A stretch of 64,000 nucleotides of DNA, from contig JADJOY010000001.1 in the NCBI GenBank assembly GCA_016713535.1, positions 600,640 to 664,639 of the forward strand. Reading direction: 5' to 3'. A program made the translations under genes and the position numbers. Source of the stretch: JADJOY01 sp016713535 [NCBI: Deltaproteobacteria bacterium]. Lineage in GTDB: Bacteria > JADJOY01. Of this stretch, positions 51,211 to 58,248 are shown piece by piece. The stretch's first letter is position 1. The number at the start of each line of letters is the position of its first letter. Below the pieces are notes generated by a model. That model made no database searches. It saw nothing but the letters and a program-made list of their open reading frames with translations, and was not told the DNA's origin.

Positions 51211-51495
51211 GTGAGCGTGCGAGAGTCGCTGCCGGGCGAGAACGTGCGCGTGCGTGTGCTGCTCTTCGCCGCATGCCGCGAGCTCGCCGGCACCGGAGAG
51301 CTCGTCCTCGAGCTCGCGGCGGGAGCCCGGGTGAGCGACGCGCTGGCGCGACTCTCCGAGCGTGAGCCGCGGCTCGCGCGCTTCCTGCCGGGCTGCCGCC
51401 ACGCCCGCAACGACCACTTCGTCACCGCCGACGAACCGCTGGCGGACGGCGACGAGCTGGCCGTGATCCCGCCGGTCAGTGGAGGATGTCGATGA
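51211..51495 (+). CDS. moaD: Molybdopterin synthase small subunit-like protein
   Basis: 94 residues of ubiquitin-like fold, starting at GTG. VRVLLFAACRELAGTGELVLEL and [19 protein letters not shown] are the MoaD pattern. In MoaD the final Gly-Gly is adenylated and thiocarboxylated, so it normally ends there; here two more residues (Cys-Arg) follow. Either the chain is trimmed, or a small indel hides the true stop. It overlaps the moaE start, consistent with a molybdopterin synthase pair. Confidence 0.85.
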   Translation: MSVRESLPGENVRVRVLLFAACRELAGTGELVLELAAGARVSDALARLSEREPRLARFLPGCRHARNDHFVTADEPLADGDELAVIPPVSGGCR

Positions 51496-51917
51496 TCGAG
51501 CTCAGCGCCGACCCGATCGACCCGTCCCGCCTGCTCGCCGCCGTGGCGAGCCCGAGCGCGGGTGGTGTCGTGCTCTTCCTCGGTACGGTCCGCGACCACA
51601 CCGGCCCGAAGCGGGTCACCGCGATGGAGTACCAGGCCCACGACGCCCTCGCCCGCACCGAGCTCGAGGCGGTGGTTCGTGAAGCGCTCGAGCGCTGGCC
51701 CGGCGTGCGGGTCGCGGCGCAGCACCGCACCGGGCGCCTGGAGCTGGGCTAGGCGAGCGTGGGCGTCGCCGCGAGCGCGGCTCATCGGGCGGAAGCGTTC
51801 ACCGCCGCGCGCTGGGTGATCGACACCCTCAAGGAGCGAGTGCCGATCTGGAAGAAGGAGCTCTCGGGTGAAGGCGACGCGTGGGTGCACGGCGAGGAGC
51901 GCGTCCGCGTCGAGTGA
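51486..51917 (+). CDS. moaE: Molybdopterin synthase large subunit with an in-frame amber codon
   Basis: 143 codons. MoaE transfers sulphur from MoaD to precursor [53 protein letters not shown] and the catalytic-lysine segment VPIWKKEL are all in one frame. At 51750-51752 a TAG interrupts this frame where the family has a conserved Glu (GAG in this codon style; LELG-E-ASVGVA), so one base change explains it and no indel is needed. Two ATG starts (51486, 51492) are possible. Confidence 0.85.
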
Positions 51918-51968
51918 CGTGGGCGCCGGCGGTTCGCCGCACCACCGGCGAGCGGTGGCGGCGTCACC

Positions 51969-52358
51969 TCACGCCAACTCGAGCCGCTCGCCCTGGAAGC
52001 GCACGATCGTCTCGCCCATCGTGAGCTTGTCGCCGTTGCGGATCGCGTACTCCTCGACGACCGAGCCGTTGAGCAGCGTGCCGTTCGAGCTGTCGAGGTC
52101 GCGCACCCGGAACTCGGAGGCGCCGTAGAGCACCTCGGCGTGGTGGCGGGACATCGACGGGTCGTTGATGGTGATCGTCGAGTCCTCGCCACGCCCGATG
52201 ATGCTGCGGGCGTGCGTGATCGCGAACTCTTCCCCCTTGTGGGGCCCCGTCATCACCACCAGCTTGGCGCGCAGCCAGGCGGGAGGCGGCTCCTCGACCT
52301 GTGAAGGGCGAGGATTGTCGAAGTGATAGGTCTTCTGGTCCTGCGGTGAGCTTGCCAC
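51969..52358 (-). CDS. FHA-domain protein
   Basis: 129 residues, intact. After a 35-residue polar N-terminus the forkhead-associated domain carries SIIGRGEDSTITINDPSMSR, HHAEV and DLDSSNGTLLNG, i.e. the Gly-Arg, Ser-Arg-His and Ser-Asn-Gly residues that bind phosphothreonine peptides. No other domain. It lies 30 bp after a cyclic-nucleotide-binding gene on the same strand, and the two form a small signalling operon. Confidence 0.92.
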   Translation of the reverse strand: MASSPQDQKTYHFDNPRPSQVEEPPPAWLRAKLVVMTGPHKGEEFAITHARSIIGRGEDSTITINDPSMSRHHAEVLYGASEFRVRDLDSSNGTLLNGSVVEEYAIRNGDKLTMGETIVRFQGERLELA

Positions 52359-52388
52359 GTCGTGACCCCTCCCGTGCCGACCGCGCGC

Positions 52389-52757
52389 TCAATGGATCAT
52401 GTCGTTGGTGCGCCGCAGCCGCTCCGCGAGCTTGTGAACCATGCGGACCGCGACGTTGGGATTGTTCATCAGCATCTGCTCGAAGGTGTCCTTGTCGTAC
52501 ACCAGGAGCACCGATGGCGACGCCGCGCGGGCCGTTGCGTTGCGCGGCTCGTTGTTGAGGATCGCCATCTCGCCGAAGAACTCGCCGGGTCCGAGCTCGG
52601 CGAGAACGCGCTCCTCGCCGCCGAACGCCTTCGTGATGTGGATCAGCCCCGACTGGACGACGAACATCTCCCCGCCGTGGTCGCCCTCGTGGAACACGAC
52701 CTCGCCGCCAGCGAGCTGACGATGGCCAGCGACAGGGTGGATGGGGTTGCGCGTCAT
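52389..52757 (-). CDS. Single-domain cyclic-nucleotide-binding protein
   Basis: 122 residues, only a cNMP-binding domain of the Crp/PKA type: HEGDHGGEMFVVQSGLIHI and the phosphate-binding cassette GEFFGEMAILNNEPRNATARA with the key Arg and Glu. It lacks the DNA-binding helix-turn-helix of Crp/Fnr regulators, so it probably acts by protein contact. The start is the ATG at 52757. It precedes the FHA gene in the same operon. Divergent from the cytochrome gene 109 bp away. Confidence 0.88.
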   Translation of the reverse strand: MTRNPIHPVAGHRQLAGGEVVFHEGDHGGEMFVVQSGLIHITKAFGGEERVLAELGPGEFFGEMAILNNEPRNATARAASPSVLLVYDKDTFEQMLMNNPNVAVRMVHKLAERLRRTNDMIH

Positions 52758-52866
52758 CGCTCGGCCAGCGAACCGATCCCGCGAGAATAATCCACGCCGG
52801 ACCTGTGGGGAACTTGGACGTCCGTGGCACCCCGTGGTCGCCACGCCGTGTGTTACAACGCGCAGG

Positions 52867-53799
52867 ATGTGGCCCGGCCCGCGTGGGACCTCGCTCCGGG
52901 GGATGGTCGTCCTCCTCGCCGTGGTTTGGCTCGGGTGGCTCGCCGCTGCACCGGCCGGCGCCGAGACGGCCTCGCCGGCACCGTCGGCCGCCGCGCCGGC
53001 GTCGGCCGCCACCTACGTCGGAAGCCAGCGCTGCCAGCCGTGTCACCCCGGCGTGTTCCAGGCCTGGAAAGACGCGCCGCATTCGCACACCCTGCACGCG
53101 CCGAGCGACGCCGATCGGTCGCGCCTGGCCGAGAGCCTGAGGTGCGCCGATCGCCCGGTGCGGCTCGCGATCGGAGTCAAGCGACACGTGCGCTTCGTGG
53201 CCCCCGACGAGTCCGGCGTGGACCGTGTCTTGCCGTGCCGCTGGAATCGGGCATCCGACTCGTGGGACCTGGTCGGCGCAGAGCCGGGTCCGGTCTTCGT
53301 CGACACGTGTGCCTGGTGCCACCAGACCGGCGCCAAGCCCGCCAAGGAGGACGGGGTGGGCTGCGAGGCCTGCCACGGTCCGGGCAGCGCCCACGTCGCC
53401 GATCCCGAGCACGTCGACTCGTTCGCGTTCCCGGCCAGCAAGCCGGAGCTCGCGGCGTCGGTGTGCGGCGCCTGCCACCTCCAGGGCGGGCTCTCGAAGG
53501 ATGGCCTGAGCTTCCCCGACGGCTTCCTGCCCGGCACCGACCTCCGCGAGGTGTTCGAGTACGACTGGGGGGGCCTTGACTCGGCGCAGGGCGACCACCA
53601 CGCCCAGCGCGAGATCCGCACCGTGCTCGCCGGGCCTTCGAAGCGGCGGGTGTGCCTCGACTGTCACGACCCACATCGTCAAACCGCGACCGCGCACGCG
53701 AGCCAGCCTCAGGGACCGCTGTGCGGCGAGTGTCACGTGAGCGGATCGGCTGAGCTTCGATCCGGTCGGGAGGCCGTGTGTCCCGTATGCGAGCTTTGA
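52867..53799 (+). CDS. Periplasmic multihaem cytochrome c (six CxxCH)
   Basis: 310 residues. Signal peptide (MVVLLAVVWLGWLAAAPAGA, cleaved about residue 35). Six haem-binding motifs in order: CQPCH, CAWCH, CEACH, CGACH, CLDCH and CGECH, plus a terminal CPVC without His. The GSQRCQPCHPGVFQAW start is like the cytochrome c554 / doubled-CxxCH group. It is expected in the periplasm as an electron carrier or part of a nitrogen- or sulphur-compound redox chain; the substrate is unknown. The TlpA-like gene starts within its last codons, so both are co-expressed. Confidence 0.9.
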   Translation: MWPGPRGTSLRGMVVLLAVVWLGWLAAAPAGAETASPAPSAAAPASAATYVGSQRCQPCHPGVFQAWKDAPHSHTLHAPSDADRSRLAESLRCADRPVRLAIGVKRHVRFVAPDESGVDRVLPCRWNRASDSWDLVGAEPGPVFVDTCAWCHQTGAKPAKEDGVGCEACHGPGSAHVADPEHVDSFAFPASKPELAASVCGACHLQGGLSKDGLSFPDGFLPGTDLREVFEYDWGGLDSAQGDHHAQREIRTVLAGPSKRRVCLDCHDPHRQTATAHASQPQGPLCGECHVSGSAELRSGREAVCPVCEL

Positions 53800-54848
53800 G
53801 CCTTCGTCCGTCCGAGCGCCTCGCGCCAGGCGTCCTCTTCGCTGTGGCGCTGGTCGCGCTGGCGTTCGCGTCGTCGCCGGCGCACGCCGCCGCCAGACCC
53901 GGCGACAAGCTGCCCGAGATCTCCCTCGACCAGCTCACGGCGACCGGTAGCGCCGAGCTGAAGCCCACCTCGATCGCCGCGTGGGCGGCCGGCAAGCCGT
54001 CGCTGCTGCTCTTCGCCCTCCCGGGCCACCGCCCGTCCGAGCTGGAGGCGGCCGACCTGCGCGCGCTCGCCAGCGGTCTCGGCGGCAAGCTCGCGGTCGG
54101 GCTGGTGACGGTGCCCAAGGGCGGGATCACCACCGCCACCGAACTGCGCAGCGCGCTCGGCGAGGCCGCCCAGGGGCTCGCCGTGTTTCGCGACAACGGC
54201 TTCGCCCTGGCCACCGCGGTCGGGATCGGCTCGGCGCCGACCTACGTCCTCGCCGATCGGGATGGCACCCTGCGCGTCGTGGGCGCGAAGGCGCTCGCCG
54301 CGCCGGTGACCCCGAGCGGAGGCACGTTCGCCGACTACCTGCGCGGCGGCATCTCGAGCGGCAGCTTCGCGACGCTCGCCGAGCTGCCGGTCTACAAGCC
54401 CAACCAGCGCCTCGTCGGGCGAGCGTTCCAGGAGCTGGCGCTACCGCGGATCGACGTGCAAGGCGCCGGCAAGCTCAGCGACTGGGCGGCGAAGGGCAAG
54501 GCGGTGCTGCTGGTGTTCTGGTCCGTGCGTTGTCCCCACTGCACCAAGGAGATGCCGCACTTCGCGTCGGTCGTCGCCAAGTATGCCGAGCGCCTCGAGC
54601 TCGTCGCGGTGGCGCGCACCGGCGATGGCGCGATGGAGCAGGAGACGCGCCAGTACCTCACCTCCAACAACCTCGGGTTTCCGTGTCTCCTCGACGCGAC
54701 CGGCAGCGCCATGGATAGCTACCTGGTGTCGTCGACCCCCACCAGCGTGCTGATCCGCGGCGACGGCACCGTGCTCGCGGTCGAGTCCGGGGAGATCGAC
54801 AACCTCACCGCCTGGCTCGATCGCCACCTGGGCGCCGCCGGGAGCTGA
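53778..54848 (+). CDS. Secreted TlpA-like protein with two thioredoxin folds
   Basis: 356 residues. A GTG at 53778 with GGGAGG upstream overlaps the cytochrome gene by 22 bp (an ATG at 53787 is the alternative). Signal peptide cleaved near AHAAA. Residues about 38-180 look like a first thioredoxin/peroxiredoxin-type fold without cysteines (LLLFALPGHRPSE where the active site would be). Residues about 215-355 form a second TlpA-like domain with active site FWSVRCPHCTKEMP. Such proteins reduce disulphides or haem-site cysteines, fitting maturation of the neighbouring cytochrome (inference). Confidence 0.85.
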   Translation: MSRMRALSLRPSERLAPGVLFAVALVALAFASSPAHAAARPGDKLPEISLDQLTATGSAELKPTSIAAWAAGKPSLLLFALPGHRPSELEAADLRALASGLGGKLAVGLVTVPKGGITTATELRSALGEAAQGLAVFRDNGFALATAVGIGSAPTYVLADRDGTLRVVGAKALAAPVTPSGGTFADYLRGGISSGSFATLAELPVYKPNQRLVGRAFQELALPRIDVQGAGKLSDWAAKGKAVLLVFWSVRCPHCTKEMPHFASVVAKYAERLELVAVARTGDGAMEQETRQYLTSNNLGFPCLLDATGSAMDSYLVSSTPTSVLIRGDGTVLAVESGEIDNLTAWLDRHLGAAGS

Positions 54849-54856
54849 GCGCGGCC

Positions 54857-55451
54857 ATGAGCGACGTCGAAGCCGTCGAGGTGCGCGCGCTCGCGGCCGA
54901 GCGCCTCGCCGACTTCCTGGCTTTCTTCGACGGCGACGCGTTCGCGGACAACCCTGGCTGGGCATCGTGCTACTGCCAGTGTTTCCTGATCGACCACCGG
55001 CGCGAGTCGTGGAAGGAGCGCAGCACGGCGCAGAACCGCGCCGACGCGTGCGCCAAGATCGGTGACGGCCGGATGCAGGGCTTCCTGGCGTATCGCGGCG
55101 GGCGCGTGGTCGGCTGGTGCAACGCCGGGCCGTGGAGCGTGATGACCGCGCTTCACGCCGAGCCCGAAGCGCTCGCCGACGAGCTCGGTGAGATCACCTG
55201 CTTCCTGGTCGCCGCGCCTCACCGCCGCCAGGGCGTCGCGCGCGCGCTGCTCGACGCCGCGTGTGACGGCTTGCGCGCGCGGGCTCGCGTGGGTGGAAGC
55301 CTACGCCCGCACCGACGACCCGGGCGCGGCCGCCAACCATCATGGGCCGCTCGCGATGTACCTGGCGGCGGGCTTCACCGTGCACCGCGCCGATCCCGAC
55401 GGCAGCCCCGGGGTCTACGTGCGAAAGCCGCTCCGCGCGCCGCAGGCGTAG
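54857..55451 (+). CDS. GNAT-family acetyltransferase (frameshifted)
   Basis: About 198 residues with one indel near 55285. VRALAAERLADFLAFFDGDAF, a cysteine-rich CYCQCF segment, GFLAYRGGRVVGWCNAGP, and the acetyl-CoA loop FLVAAPHRRQGVARALLDAA (R/Q-x-x-G-x-A) identify the GNAT fold. After the shift AWVEAYARTDDPGAAANHHG and MYLAAGFTVHR continue the family pattern. The CYCQCF type is common in stand-alone GNAT proteins of unknown substrate. It starts 8 bp after the TlpA-like gene. Confidence 0.82.
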
Positions 55452-55520
55452 CGGCGCGCCCACGGCTACGGAATCGAGGCCCGCCGGGGTCGAGGCGGGG
55501 CGCCGAGGTGGGCGCTGGTT

Positions 55521-55605
55521 TGCCACAAGTTGCCAGCAGGTTTTGCCACAAAAAGTGGTAGAAACGGCCACAAAGCGCCAGCAGAAATTGCCACAAACTG
55601 CCAGT
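55521..55605. repeat. Array of four 22-23-bp iterons (TGCCACAA-N2-TGCCAG)
   Basis: TGCCACAA at 55521, 55544 and 55589 and the variant GGCCACAA at 55566, spaced 23, 22 and 23 bp. In units 1, 3 and 4 a second element, TGCCAG/CGCCAG, begins exactly 10 bp after the first; in unit 2 it has decayed. The array is much more AT-rich than its surroundings. TTTGCCACA differs from the DnaA box TTATCCACA at two positions. Confidence 0.7.
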
Positions 55606-55920
55606 AAGCTGCGCGCGCGAACGGCGAAACCAGGGCATGTAGCACGCCAAATTGCGCGAAATGCCGGCCTTGGGCCGCTCACGGAAGCCGAGTGGGCGGT
55701 CGACGCGGGCCGACGGGGGATGGAACCCCCGTCGCTACGAGGACTTCGTAGCGCGGGGGGCTCCGTCCCCCCGCGGCGCCTCGATCGGTCTCGATCTGTT
55801 CGCTCGGCGGGATCGGCGGTGGGACGGCGAGGCGTGTCGCCGGCCCGGCAGGAGCGCCGAAGGCGCGGGGGCCCTCCGAGCGGGGCGGGATGACGCGCCC
55901 GAGCGGAATCCCCGACCGCG

Positions 55921-56356
55921 CCACGCGTGGACTCGTCACCGGGCGCGTCGCGGCGCGACGCCACGAGCGAAGCGAGTGACTCGGGTGGGCCCCGCGCGGA
56001 TTCACTCCGCGCGGGGGCTGGAAGGTGCTCGAGCGCGGATCCATTCGTCCGTCTCGCGCCACGAGTGGACTCGTCCCGTGGCCCGTCGCGGCGGCGACGC
56101 AGGCGAGGCGCCTGAGGGAAGCGAGGGTGGGCCCCGCCCGGATTCACCCAGGGCGGGGGCTGGAACAGCCCCCCGAGAAACCCAGCGCGGGGGGCTGGAA
56201 CGTGCTCGAGCGCAGAGCCACTCGGCCGGCTCGCGCCACGATTGGACTCGTCGCTGGGCCCGTCGCAGAGCGACGGCGGCGAGCCAGGCGAGCCGACTCA
56301 GGGGTGGGCCCCGCCCGGATTCACTCCGGGCGGGCGGGGGGCTGGAACAGCCCCCC
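55921..56356. repeat. Three tandem copies of a 140-180-bp hairpin unit
   Basis: Copies are aligned by TGGACTCGTC at 55928, 56066 and 56243 and by GGGTGGGCCCC at 55983, 56125 and 56302. Each holds a hairpin with loop region ATTCAC: 55990-56016 (11-bp stem), 56132-56158 (8-bp) and 56310-56334 (10-bp). Stem bases differ between copies but stay paired. Copies 2 and 3 add a second hairpin, GGGGGCTG-GAA-CAGCCCCC. Confidence 0.75.
56336..56356 (-). terminator. Hairpin downstream of the outer-membrane protein gene
   Basis: 9-bp perfect GC stem with a 3-base loop (56336-56344 with 56348-56356), 7 bp after the minus-strand stop. It is also the last part of repeat copy 3, so the repeat may serve as the transcription end. 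Confidence 0.45.
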
Positions 56357-56363
56357 GGAAGCC

Positions 56364-58202
56364 TCAGTACATGATCCCGATCTGCGGCCGGATGGCGAAG
56401 ATGTCGTCGCGGTCGGGACCGAAGGTGTCGCCGGTGAACAGGTAGCCGCCCTTCAGCTCCGCCTTCAGGTTGGGATGTGGCTGCCACACGATGCCCGCGT
56501 CGAGCTCGAAGCCGAGGTACGCGGGGTGCGTCACCACCTCGTTGGTGTCGTCCTCGTCGTGGACCAAGAGCGGTGGGTCTTCGGGGTGAAGCTTGTTGGT
56601 GACCAGCGTGATCGGCCGGTTGAGCCACGCGACGAGCGCGCTGGTGTAGATGCTCACCGTGTCGTCGATCTGCCACGCGCCGGTGAGCTTGCCGTAGGTG
56701 GTGTTGATCACCGTGGGCAGCTCGCTCGCCGGGTCGATCGGCCCGGCCACCTGGTAGAGCACCACCGCGACGTCGTACTCCTGGTCGAACGGGAACGACT
56801 GGAACTTGCGGTGGGTGAGGGCGCCTTCGCCCTTCACGTCGTCGACGGCGTCGAGGATCTGCTGGTTGAGCCCGGCGTTCCCGGCGCCTTCGGGGCCGAC
56901 CCGCGGCTCGGCGAAGTCGTCGCTGCCGTCGGGCGGCGACGAGTAGCCGACCTCGGTGGTGAACGTGAAACCGTCGGACTTGTAGCCGCCGCGCACCACG
57001 CCGCCGGCGACCAGCACGTCGACGCTCTCGTGGAGGATGTACGGGATGCCGGCCGAGGCGCCGTTCTGGGAGATCGCGATCGACGCCTCGGGTGAGAAGC
57101 CGGTGTCGAGGAGCGAGCTGGCGACGAAGGTCTGGAGGAACTCGGGGAAGCCGTTGCGCGCGTAGTTCTGGGCGTCCTCGAGGGAGAGGCTGCCGTTCAG
57201 CGACTCGACGAAGTCCTCCGACAGGCTCTCGACGAGGTCGTCCTCGAGGGTGTCCTTGTCCTCGCCGGGGATCAGACCGCCGCGCTGCACCTGGCCGAAG
57301 CCGAACACACCCTCGGCCTCGACGAAGAACGGCCCCGAGCCCAGGTGACCGTAGCCGTCGAAGATCACGGCATCTCCGTCCCACTGCCCGCCGGTCACCC
57401 ACACCGTGTAGGTGCCGATCTCGTGATCGCCGACCATGCGCCGCGGCGTCACGGTCCCGTCCGTGTACAAGGTCGCCAGCACGAACTGCTTCACGTCGTC
57501 GGTGGCGCGGCTGATCGAGTTCTCGCTCGCCTGGTCGGCGGCCACCGACCAGATCCAGTGCTCGCTCTTCTCCCACTCGAGGACGCGCGCGAGGTCGGTC
57601 ACGAACTGGGCGCGGTCGACGGTGTCGCCGCCCGCGTTGGCACCGTTGCCCTCGACCCCCCACTCGAGATCGGTCGCCGAGTTGGCGAGGATGCCGAGGC
57701 CCCAGTTCGACGGCTGCCGTCCCAGCCGGAGCAACCCGACCGGCGTGGTGATCTCGGCCCACAGGCGCTGGATCTCGACGTCGTCGACCTCGTTCACGCT
57801 CACCGCGTCGCCGATCGAGAAGCTCGACGTGCCCTTGGAGAGCCCGGTCAGGATCGAGGCGCCCGCCTCGTTGTTCCCGAACAGCACGTCGTGGAGGACG
57901 TTCACCCGCCCCTTCAAGGCGATCGAGTCGCCGAGGGTGATCTGCGGGTCCATCACGAAGCGCTGGTCGAAATACTCGAAGGTCTGGCCCGCGGGCGTGC
58001 GGTCGATCGGGACGCCGTCGTAGTAGTGATAGCGAGCGCGCCACCAGCCGGAGATCGAGAGCTCGGGCTCCGCCGCGCGCGCCGCCGGCAGCGCGCCGAG
58101 CGCGAGCAGCGAGGCGAGGGCGATGAGGCGGGGACGGGCGCTGAGACGGCTTCGTCGGATCCGGGTCACGCGGGGCCTCGGAGCGAAAGGGGAGGGATGC
58201 AC
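56364..58202 (-). CDS. Predicted outer-membrane beta-barrel protein
   Basis: 612 residues from a GTG. Signal peptide (LIALASLLALGALPAARA, cleaved before AEPEL). The rest is rich in amphipathic strands with aromatic girdles (ISGWWRARYHYYDG, EIQRLWAEITTPVGLLRLGR, HWIWSVAADQ, TYTVWVTGGQW) and ends in IGIMY with a C-terminal aromatic residue, as expected for a barrel inserted by BamA. RQPSNWGLGILAN resembles alginate-porin-like or uncharacterised OprB-type barrels, but no family is certain. The gene lies 46 bp downstream of the ceramidase-like gene on the same strand. Confidence 0.75.
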   Translation of the reverse strand: MHPSPFAPRPRVTRIRRSRLSARPRLIALASLLALGALPAARAAEPELSISGWWRARYHYYDGVPIDRTPAGQTFEYFDQRFVMDPQITLGDSIALKGRVNVLHDVLFGNNEAGASILTGLSKGTSSFSIGDAVSVNEVDDVEIQRLWAEITTPVGLLRLGRQPSNWGLGILANSATDLEWGVEGNGANAGGDTVDRAQFVTDLARVLEWEKSEHWIWSVAADQASENSISRATDDVKQFVLATLYTDGTVTPRRMVGDHEIGTYTVWVTGGQWDGDAVIFDGYGHLGSGPFFVEAEGVFGFGQVQRGGLIPGEDKDTLEDDLVESLSEDFVESLNGSLSLEDAQNYARNGFPEFLQTFVASSLLDTGFSPEASIAISQNGASAGIPYILHESVDVLVAGGVVRGGYKSDGFTFTTEVGYSSPPDGSDDFAEPRVGPEGAGNAGLNQQILDAVDDVKGEGALTHRKFQSFPFDQEYDVAVVLYQVAGPIDPASELPTVINTTYGKLTGAWQIDDTVSIYTSALVAWLNRPITLVTNKLHPEDPPLLVHDEDDTNEVVTHPAYLGFELDAGIVWQPHPNLKAELKGGYLFTGDTFGPDRDDIFAIRPQIGIMY

Positions 58203-58248
58203 CGCCCGGAGGCGGTGCCCGCTACGAACGAGAGCCTCGATCCCGGAC

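Larger units (their letters stand above)
55452..56363. other. Gene-free repeat block between convergent genes
   Basis: 912 bp without a credible gene, between the ends of the acetyltransferase and the outer-membrane protein genes. It contains, in order, an AT-richer iteron array (55521-55605), two simple hairpins (55711-55734 and 55753-55774), a copy of the dispersed sequence also seen at 11520 (55834-55880), and three tandem copies of a hairpin-bearing unit (55921-56356). Confidence 0.7.

Noticed and set aside
51486-51917. Frameshift in moaE
   Set aside because: The text after the stop continues in the same frame, so the break is a TAG codon, not an indel.
55521-55605. Chromosomal replication origin
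   Set aside because: The iterons only loosely resemble DnaA boxes and no dnaA, dnaN, gidA or parAB gene is near; kept as an iteron array without a function.
55921-56356. CRISPR array
   Set aside because: Units are 140-180 bp, only three, unevenly spaced and similar over their whole length; there are no short repeats with unique spacers and no cas genes nearby.
55342-56374. Open frames of 180-320 codons in the repeat block
   Set aside because: They translate the tandem repeats and hairpins, have no start signals, and the structure is better explained at DNA/RNA level.
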